Assembly (NCBI RefSeq): GCF_958445495.1
Contig: NZ_CAUCSQ010000019.1
Span: 23,072 to 87,071, forward strand
Direction of reading: 5' to 3'
Length of the DNA: 64,000 bases
Origin: an uncultured Bacteroides sp.
GTDB lineage: Bacteria > Bacteroidota > Bacteroidia > Bacteroidales > Bacteroidaceae
The notes beneath the pieces are model-generated. The model saw only the letters and a program-made list of their open reading frames with translations, was not told where the DNA came from and ran no database searches. Positions 54,516 to 61,700 of this stretch are shown piece after piece. The position numbers and the translations under genes are program-made. The number at the start of each line of letters is the position of its first letter. Positions within the stretch are counted from its first letter, which is position 1.

Positions 54516-55271
54516 ATGGATAAAAATATATCATTTACACTGAAGGTATGGCGCCAAGCTGGTCCGAAGGCTAAAGGTGCTTTTGAAACCTACCAAATGA
54601 AAGATATCCCCGGCGATACTTCCTTCCTCGAAATGCTGGATATTCTGAACGAACAGCTCATCAGCGAAAGAAAAGAACCGGTAGTATTCGACCACGATTG
54701 CCGCGAAGGTATCTGCGGTATGTGTTCTCTTTACATCAATGGACACCCGCACGGTCCTGCAACAGGTGCTACTACTTGTCAGATCTATATGCGTCGTTTC
54801 CAGGATGGTGATACGATTACTGTTGAACCTTGGCGTTCGGCCGGTTTCCCTGTAATCAAGGACTTGATGGTAGACCGTACTGCTTATGACAAGATTATGC
54901 AAGCTGGTGGTTACGTGAGCGTACGTACAGGTGCTCCGCAGGATGCTAACGCTATCCTGATTCCGAAGCCTATCGCTGACGAAGCTATGGATGCTGCTTC
55001 TTGTATCGGTTGTGGTGCTTGTGTAGCTGCATGTAAGAATGGTTCTGCTATGTTGTTCGTTTCTGCAAAAGTTAGCCAGTTGAACTTGCTGCCGCAAGGT
55101 AAACCGGAAGCTTTGCGTCGTGCAAAAGCTATGTTGTCAAAGATGGATGAACTGGGATTCGGTAACTGTACAAACACTCGTGCTTGTGAGGCTGAATGTC
55201 CGAAGAATATCTCTATCAGTAATATTGCACGCCTGAACCGTGATTTCATCAGGGCAAAACTGAAAGATTAA
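54516..55271 (+). CDS. frdB: Fumarate reductase/succinate dehydrogenase iron-sulfur subunit
   Basis: A 251-aa electron-transfer subunit. The N-terminal ferredoxin fold has the [2Fe-2S] ligands in FDHDCREGICGMCSLYINGH and the following ATTCQ. The C-terminal domain has CIGCGACVAACKNGSAM and CTNTRACEAECPKNISISN for the [4Fe-4S] and [3Fe-4S] clusters. It links FrdA to the cytochrome subunit. It is the last gene of frdCAB and is followed 50 bp later by a strong intrinsic terminator. Confidence 0.95.
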   Translation: MDKNISFTLKVWRQAGPKAKGAFETYQMKDIPGDTSFLEMLDILNEQLISERKEPVVFDHDCREGICGMCSLYINGHPHGPATGATTCQIYMRRFQDGDTITVEPWRSAGFPVIKDLMVDRTAYDKIMQAGGYVSVRTGAPQDANAILIPKPIADEAMDAASCIGCGACVAACKNGSAMLFVSAKVSQLNLLPQGKPEALRRAKAMLSKMDELGFGNCTNTRACEAECPKNISISNIARLNRDFIRAKLKD

Positions 55272-55320
55272 AATTGCTAGATTTCGATAATGAGAGCTTA
55301 ATTTGATTAATGATAGAATC

Positions 55321-55353
55321 CCCCTGCCGGACCAATCGGCAGGGGATTTTTTT
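55321..55353 (+). terminator. Intrinsic terminator of the frdCAB operon
   Basis: CCCCTGCCG (55321-55329) and CGGCAGGGG (55337-55345) form a 9-bp G/C-rich stem with a 7-nt loop, followed by ATTTTTTT. This is a textbook rho-independent terminator 50 bp after frdB. Confidence 0.9.
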
Positions 55354-55388
55354 ATGTATGGATGGCTCATGAATTATTATTAATATCA

Positions 55389-55553
55389 CTAACGATTCTG
55401 TTCGCGCAAATTACGTAGAAAAGTACCAAAAGACTTCTTACAAAAATTAGAGAAATGGGGTAAAGACTCAAAACTAGACTTATAGTATCTCTTGAGATAT
55501 GCATAAATAGAATTATTCAAATCATCAAGAATAATCTCTTTCTTTACAGCATG
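55389..55553 (-). pseudogene. Possible remnant of a gene C-terminus beside the CRISPR array
   Basis: On the minus strand a stop-to-stop frame of 54 codons reads like real protein (DDLNNSIYAYLKRYYKSS, then FCKKSFGTFLRNLREQ) but has no start codon. A TGA in this frame lies directly before it. The neighbouring frame just upstream reads VFYEPVHEWGVDML before its own stop, so a frameshifted C-terminal fragment is plausible. I do not recognise the family. It lies between the frd terminator and the degenerate end of the array. Confidence 0.25.
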
Positions 55554-55591
55554 TCAACACCCCATTCATGAACTGGTTCATAGAAGACGTT

Positions 55592-55638
55592 ATTAAAAAT
55601 ACGACGAAAATTAGTATCTTTGGACCATTAGAAACAAC
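55592..55638 (+). repeat. Half-degenerate terminal CRISPR repeat
   Basis: The last 29 positions match the consensus repeat except for one A-to-G change (TTTGGACC instead of TTTGAACC), while the first 17-18 positions have diverged. The -7 element TATCTTTG and everything after it are kept. The lost half is the one that pairs with tracrRNA. It precedes a 25-nt spacer, five shorter than all others. Confidence 0.85.
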
Positions 55639-56326
55639 CAACACGGGAAAATCCACGAGAATAGTTGTGATTTGCTTTCAAATTAGTATCTTTGAACCAT
55701 TAGAAACAACAGAAGATTATGAAAAAGCAAGGACAATTCAGTTGTGATTTGCTTTCAAATTAGTATCTTTGAACCATTAGAAACAACACCGTAGGCCAGA
55801 AGATATCGAGCATTAACGTTGTGATTTGCTTTCAAATTAGTATCTTTGAACCATTAGAAACAACCGACAGAGGGACCGCGCCGTATGCACTTCTGTTGTG
55901 ATTTGCTTTCAAATTAGTATCTTTGAACCATTAGAAACAACATGATAAGTGTACCGAGTTTGCCGAAGGGCGTTGTGATTTGCTTTCAAATTAGTATCTT
56001 TGAACCATTAGAAACAACAACAGGCTTAGAGGCTCAGATGGCTCAAGCGTTGTGATTTGCTTTCAAATTAGTATCTTTGAACCATTAGAAACAACCGAAC
56101 ACCGCGAAAGCGGCCGACCCTACTGGTTGTGATTTGCTTTCAAATTAGTATCTTTGAACCATTAGAAACAACACAGGACTAGAGGCACAGATGGCACAAG
56201 CAGTTGTGATTTGCTTTCAAATTAGTATCTTTGAACCATTAGAAACAACGGTTTACCTTATTCGGATTAATGGCAGACAGTTGTGATTTGCTTTCAAATT
56301 AGTATCTTTGAACCATTAGAAACAAC
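55592..56326 (+). CRISPR. Type II-C CRISPR array: one degenerate and nine identical 47-bp repeats, nine spacers
   Basis: Intact repeats start at 55664, 55741, 55818, 55895, 55972, 56049, 56126, 56203 and 56280. All are 47 bp, from GTTGTGATTTGC to AGAAACAAC, and identical to one another as far as I can read. Spacers are 30 nt except the first (25 nt, 55639-55663). The repeat begins with the half that pairs to the tracrRNA anti-repeat (63325-63345), which fixes crRNA orientation as the plus strand. Each repeat contains TTG (repeat positions 2-4) and TATCTTTG (24-31) with 19 nt between, a full Bacteroides promoter pointing into the next spacer. Spacers 6 (56019-56048) and 8 (56173-56202) are 25/29 identical. 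The cas genes follow on the opposite strand. Confidence 0.97.
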
Positions 56327-56398
56327 ATATTCCATATAACAATATGTTTTTCAATGAGTTACAACAAAAATTAGAAAGAAAAAAAGAAGACTGTTCCC
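56327..56398. promoter_or_regulatory. A/T-rich array flank on the cas side, probable leader
   Basis: This 72-bp A/T-rich stretch follows the last intact repeat (56280-56326). The opposite end of the array carries the degenerate repeat, so this side is the likely site of new spacer insertion. It holds a short CATAT/ATATG dyad near its left end and a purine-rich tract (around 56371-56390). No promoter into the array is needed here if repeats carry their own. Confidence 0.5.
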
Positions 56399-56434
56399 AA
56401 CACAAAATCTCGTATTTATGCGAGATTTTGTGTT
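56399..56434. terminator. Perfect hairpin between the convergent array and cas operon
   Basis: AACACAAAATCTCG (56399-56412) and its exact complement (56421-56434) form a 14-bp stem with an 8-nt loop, abutting the cas2 stop codon at 56435-56437. Array transcripts arrive from the left and cas transcripts from the right. A T-rich tract occurs about 12 nt further on the minus strand. It is likely a two-way terminator or barrier. Confidence 0.65.
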
Positions 56435-56767
56435 CTAAAATAACTCCAATTGCTGTCCTGGCGTATTGACACTTTGTACCTTCTTTCCATAGAAAAGTTC
56501 TATATCCCCAAATTGTTTATCCGTAATGCACATGACTCCAACATGCCCAAGTTCCGGAAGGAAAGATTTAACTCTTTTTATATGTACTGCTGCATTCTCA
56601 CTACTAGCACAGTGACGCACATAAATGGAAAACTGAAACATTGTAAAACCGTCTTTTTGCAAATTTTTTCTGAAATCCGCATAAGCCTTCTTTTCTTTCT
56701 TCGTCTCAGTCGGCAAATCAAAAAGAACAAGCACCCACATAATACGATATTCACTGAAGCGATCCAT
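56435..56767 (-). CDS. cas2: CRISPR-associated endoribonuclease/adaptation protein Cas2
   Basis: A 110-aa protein with the Cas2 ferredoxin fold. The first strand carries the conserved Asp in MWVLVLFDLPTETKKEKKAY. FRKNLQKDGFTMFQFSIYVRHC, the next motif, is typical of type II Cas2, and GHVGVMCITDKQFGDIELFYG lies near the end. Cas2 bridges two Cas1 dimers in the spacer-integration complex. Its ATG overlaps the cas1 stop by one base (TAATG), so it is translationally coupled. It is the last gene of the operon and ends at a hairpin. Confidence 0.95.
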   Translation of the reverse strand: MDRFSEYRIMWVLVLFDLPTETKKEKKAYADFRKNLQKDGFTMFQFSIYVRHCASSENAAVHIKRVKSFLPELGHVGVMCITDKQFGDIELFYGKKVQSVNTPGQQLELF

Positions 56768-57699
56768 TACCGTTCGGGATAAGTAATTCGACGGAGCTCT
56801 CCATTAAAACATTTATAAAGTGAGGCAGTAGTTTGCCCTACAGCGATCATCAACGGACTACGTTTACCTCCAATTTTCACCTCCAATGTCGGAATAATAA
56901 GCAATCGTGTTTTCACCTCTTTCGATAGTTCCACATCCTTTCCATATTCCTGTGTCAAGTTAAATACTAATTCATCTACATAAGGACGATAAGGTTCCAT
57001 AATATCATCTGCCAAGCAATAAGCATTGTATCGATTGTGGTGATGGATACCTAAAGTAGGAAGTAACCCACTTATTACCAACCCACGCGCTACCACTGCA
57101 CGAAGAATTGCATATCCGTAGTTTAATAGATTATTTGGGGAAATCCCTTCGCGATCTCGCGTAAAACCATCAACATCTGCAAATAAAGATTTCCAATAAT
57201 ATGCAGCAGCACGTGCTTCCAAGTTGTCTGGGTCGCCACTACGTACATCAACTGCCCACACGCGCATACACTTTACTTCTTCATTCATACAATCTTTGAG
57301 CACTGATGCCTGATTGTTAATCTTCGCTTGAATAGTTTGTTGCCAAAGTTGCTTCTTCAATGGCAACGAAGCATTCAATTGTTCACGGAAACGCTCATTC
57401 TGTGTTGTATTTCCATAAAGAGGAAGCATCAGTCCAACCGGCATACTCTTACTATCGCAAGTGATTACAGAGCAAGTGTTTTCAAGCAAAGCCTCCAACA
57501 CACCGGAAGTAATGGTGATTTGCTTGTTATCCAACACTACAATACCAATGTCTTCTATAGGTTTTGTTACTTCTACCTGCTTTTTCAATGCTTCCGGTAA
57601 GGCCGTTGCTTTTTCCACATCAGGCAACTTAATAACTAACTGCGCGTTGCGCAAAGATAGATAAACCGGATTTCCGAAATAAAGTGTTTTCTTAATCAT
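56767..57699 (-). CDS. cas1: CRISPR-associated integrase Cas1 (type II)
   Basis: A 310-aa integrase that inserts new spacers with Cas2. The N-terminal beta-domain (TLYFGNPVYLSLRNAQLVIK, IEDIGIVVLDNKQITITSGV) precedes the helical catalytic domain. The metal-binding Glu is in DPDNLEARAAAYYW, the His in TLGIHHHNRYNAYCLADD and the acidic residue in DDIMEPYRPYVDEL, so all three catalytic positions are present. Length and sequence type are those of type II-C Cas1. Its ATG overlaps the end of the rhuM-like gene by 8 nt and its stop overlaps cas2 by one. No csn2 or cas4 is present, in line with subtype II-C. Confidence 0.95.
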   Translation of the reverse strand: MIKKTLYFGNPVYLSLRNAQLVIKLPDVEKATALPEALKKQVEVTKPIEDIGIVVLDNKQITITSGVLEALLENTCSVITCDSKSMPVGLMLPLYGNTTQNERFREQLNASLPLKKQLWQQTIQAKINNQASVLKDCMNEEVKCMRVWAVDVRSGDPDNLEARAAAYYWKSLFADVDGFTRDREGISPNNLLNYGYAILRAVVARGLVISGLLPTLGIHHHNRYNAYCLADDIMEPYRPYVDELVFNLTQEYGKDVELSKEVKTRLLIIPTLEVKIGGKRSPLMIAVGQTTASLYKCFNGELRRITYPER

Positions 57700-58705
57700 G
57701 ATTCATTTCTTTCAAAAGTTTATCAAAGTCCGATTCGTAATTCTGAAGTTGCCTAGCATGAAACTTGTCATATTCTTGTTCCGCCAATACTTTGGCGACC
57801 TCATGGCTCACCTGTCCACTATGTTGCAATACCGCTTCTTCGTTAAATTGCAAGAATGCATCTAGCTTTTTCACCCAATCTTTCATATACATCACCTGCC
57901 CTTTTTTCGCTTGACGTTCTGCATAATCCAAATACATCGAAACAATACGATTCAAATCATCCATTTCAGTTTCATTGAGATAGTTCTTTGCAATAGATAC
58001 ATCCGGTTTACGTATCATCCCGTTAGGAGCATTTTTCCAAGTAGTCAATCCCATATTAGGTTTTTCTGCATCCACACGGGCAACAATTATCTCCGCTGCC
58101 GTTTGTCCGGAAATTGCCCAATGCAACTTATTCTGAACAGTTGCAAAAAAAGTCTTTGTCACCTCACTACCAGCTTCATAATCAGCACTACATTGCGAAT
58201 AAATATCAGTTATCTTCTGATAAAAACGACGCTCACTGCTACGAATGTCACGAATACGAGCCAATTGCTCCTCAAAATAATCTTTGCCGAATAGCGTTTG
58301 CGGATTTTTTAATCGCTCGTCGTTCATGGCAAACCCCTTAATCAAATATTCTTTCAGTACGCTGTTTGCCCATATTCTAAAATGTGTGGCCTGAATGCTG
58401 TTGACACGGTAACCTACGGATAAGATAGCATCAAGATTGTATAGCTTCGTTTGATACTTTTTACCATCAGCAGCAGTTAGTGCAATTTTTGCACTAACTG
58501 AATCCTCCTGCAATTCAGCCGTTTGAAAGATATTCTTCAAATGTTTTGTCACCACGCTTCTATCCACTCCAAATAATTGCGCAATCTTATCCTGTGTCAG
58601 CCAGACTGTTTCATTAAAAATATAGATTTCTACTTTTACTTCTCCATTACCGTCTTTGTAAAGAAAGAAATCAGAGGGAATTGGGGTGTTATTGTTTTCA
58701 TTCAT
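57692..58705 (-). CDS. RhuM-family protein encoded inside the cas operon
   Basis: A 337-aa soluble protein with the full-length pattern of the virulence RhuM family (Pfam Virulence_RhuM). The N-terminal block (about 27-125) contains TVWLTQDKIAQLFGVDRSVV, which reads as a helix-turn-helix, then LYNLDAILSVGYRVNSIQAT and FRIWANSVLKEYLIKGFAMN. The C-terminal block (about 145-325) has FFATVQNKLHWAISGQTAAE, AKNYLNETEMDDLNRIVSMY and LDYAERQAKKGQVMYMKDWV. The family's biochemical role is not established; it occurs on pathogenicity islands and mobile elements and some relatives accompany Fic/Doc-type genes. Here its ATG overlaps the cas9 stop (ATGA) and its end overlaps the cas1 start by 8 nt. That implies co-translation with the CRISPR machinery and not a loose insertion. 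No frameshift or truncation is seen. Confidence 0.88.
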   Translation of the reverse strand: MNENNNTPIPSDFFLYKDGNGEVKVEIYIFNETVWLTQDKIAQLFGVDRSVVTKHLKNIFQTAELQEDSVSAKIALTAADGKKYQTKLYNLDAILSVGYRVNSIQATHFRIWANSVLKEYLIKGFAMNDERLKNPQTLFGKDYFEEQLARIRDIRSSERRFYQKITDIYSQCSADYEAGSEVTKTFFATVQNKLHWAISGQTAAEIIVARVDAEKPNMGLTTWKNAPNGMIRKPDVSIAKNYLNETEMDDLNRIVSMYLDYAERQAKKGQVMYMKDWVKKLDAFLQFNEEAVLQHSGQVSHEVAKVLAEQEYDKFHARQLQNYESDFDKLLKEMNHD

Positions 58706-61700
58706 AGACCAGATATTCCTTTAATATTTCCTAATCGGTCAACTTTTAGTTTTATACAAACATCTTTAATCATCTCGCCAGTCAGACTCCTTCCAATCTT
58801 ATTCAATGACGAATATTCAACTTTGTTTTTTATAGGACTTGCTACATAATAAGGAACAAAATGACACTCTGAACCTGTACAACTTACCATTTTATAAATT
58901 CTTTTTTGTTGCTCATTATTAAGTTGACCAAAATCAACAGCGTGAATGTTTTCTCGTTCATCATCTGTAGGTACATACACTAAATCATTAGGGGATAAAT
59001 AAAATAATAGACTATATTCCTTTCTATTTTTTTCCGGAACCACACTTAATCCTTGCTTTAAACGTTCTATTACGATATTCAAAGGTATAGTTTCATAAGA
59101 GCGAACACCATTTTCATTTACATATATCGCAAAGAATAGATTGGTTCCCTTTGCCGCTTCCACATATTTGTCTTTCTTGTTGCCTTTTACTCCAACAGAG
59201 AATTTATTACCAATTGTTTCATAAACACGGACTTTAAGTATTGGAAGATGAGATTTTCCTTCATTAAGCTGAACGATATTCTTGTTCATCTCCTCAATAC
59301 CTTCAGGAGAGAACGCAATTTCAATCTTGTTCCCTTTTGTCGCTAAATGATTAAGTAAGATTTTTTGTATGCCAGTGTCTGTTACAGATTCTTGAATAAA
59401 CTTCTCCGTAAAAGATGTATCCACATTTTTTCGCACTGTTGCATTCTCTTCATCAAAATAATATACTTCTACTTTTGATACATTTACTTCCCCAAACTGG
59501 TACTTCCGCTCTTTAAAATATCGTAAGATTGTATCCACATCAAATTTACCATATTGACAGATAAGCCGTTTTATCTCTTGTTTTAGCCTTTTATCGACTA
59601 TCTTTTCCCAATCTTTTAAAGCCTCACTCAAACGTATGGTTTTTCTTTTACGAAGTGATACTTTTGCAAATACAGTTTCTTTGTGTAGAGGTTTACGAAT
59701 AGCCCAATTAAGCCCTTTCTGTTTTACCTTTATCTTTTTACCGTTTTCATATTTCGTATATATATTGGTTGCTTTATTAATGATACGTAGGTTCTGTTTA
59801 AAACTAACAATAATTTTTTCCAATTCATTACGAGCATCAACAGTGAAATTATCCCATGGCTTTTTAAACTCTTTCGGAACATCTTTTGTTACATTTTTCT
59901 TTGTTTGCGGATCAATATATGTCACTCGCTCAAACTGTCGTAATTTCCGTTGTAAATCATATCGAACTGTATCTGTATTTGCATATTTATTGTTTAACAG
60001 ATTGATATGGTCACGAGTAACACAGGCTATTACCAAAGCATCCATTGCATGGTGTCGATGGTCAATACGCTTCTTTTGAAATCCTTTTGATAAATCTAAT
60101 GGAACAGCAGGCAGATATTTTTGATATTGTTCATTCCAACTGGTGAATTCGGTAGTCCTTGTCAACTCATTCATCCGCACAAAACGAGGAAGAATCAAAT
60201 CATTCCAAACATCATTCAACCCCCAGTCTTGTTTCAATATAGTTGTAATCTTGCCATTTCCAGGAAGTACATTTTTTGAATTTACTCCATTGTCATTTTC
60301 TTCTGCACGTACAAGACTCGACAAAAGAGGGAGAATAAATTTACTGATGTAACGTGTATCATTCATTTGGCGTTCTATCATTTTTTCAGGTATTTCTTCC
60401 AATAGAAGCTTTGTCCTCTTGGAACGATTATAAGCATAATGCTGCTTTACAAAATTCTGATACGCTTCCTCATCAAAGATAGTTACTTTTTGTCCAAAAC
60501 CTGTTTCCACAATCTGCCCATGGTGTTTTTTTATAAACTCCAATCCTAAACACTTATCCTTTAACTTATTTACAGCGGCCTCACAAATTACTTTGTTACT
60601 GAAACTATCATCATAATAACGAGATTTTGGAATGATATGCTCAATCTGATATTCTTCGGTAAAGAGTTTCCCTAATGGGATGACTTTACCCGTGTATGGA
60701 GAACAATATTTTTGCTCCAGCCATAATTTATAACGTTGTAGTTCTGTCGTTGTAGGTTGTGCATCCTTACTTATTTTCCTTATATCTTCCTTTATCTTTT
60801 CATCCTTTTCATTATCAAGCCCAGTACTAATTGCATACTCTTCATATATTTTTAAAATCTCCTGTTGCATGGGCGAATAGGGTCGAACATTTTCAACCTC
60901 CAATTTGCCATCAGAATTATTCTTTAATTCCATTAATAATGCTCTGATTCGTAAATTGGTATTCTCATTTTCTGTTATAATATTGGCAAGTTTTTTCCTT
61001 TCGTCAGCAGTATTCTTCATCTCACGTCCAAGCTCAACATGGATTTCACTAAAAAAGTTTTCCGCTCCTTGCCCGTATTTTTGCCAAATATCTTTCACTA
61101 CACGTAAAGTTTCCGTGATTACTTGTTCTACAATCGGATTACGTAAAGAATGCTGTTTAAACCCATTCAAATACTTTTCTAAATCAGTAACCGAATGCCA
61201 TTTTCCTGCAATATCTGCTTCTGAATGTCGCCCATAAACAATATATTGAGCCAACCATAACTGCAAACCTTGAAAATCGTTTTCATTAGTTAAAGCAATG
61301 GACTTTTCACGAACTATATCCTTAATTTCTTCATCATACTCACCTGTGATTATTTTGAATATTCTATTTTGGGTATTATTATCAATATCATTCCATTTCC
61401 AATATTTCCCCAAACGCATCAAAGGTAACAGCTTCTTTATTGCTTTTTCGGAGAACGATCCATATTCATTTTTAAAGGGAGGAATTTTTTTGAAATTATC
61501 CACGAAAGAAGTAATATCCAAATTATACTTTTTCGCAAAAGTTCCCAATGCTTTCTCAAACTCATTTTTATCCGTAACAGAATAAATGATATGCCAAAGT
61601 TTTTGTTCTATTTCTTTTGTAAGGAAATCATCTGGAACATTTTTTACTTTAGCCAAACATGTAGAAATCATTGTTTTTGTTTCACTACAAGGATATATCT

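Noticed and set aside
55639..56279. Self-targeting spacers
   Set aside because: I looked for spacer matches in the rest of the window by eye and saw none. This does not exclude matches elsewhere in the genome.
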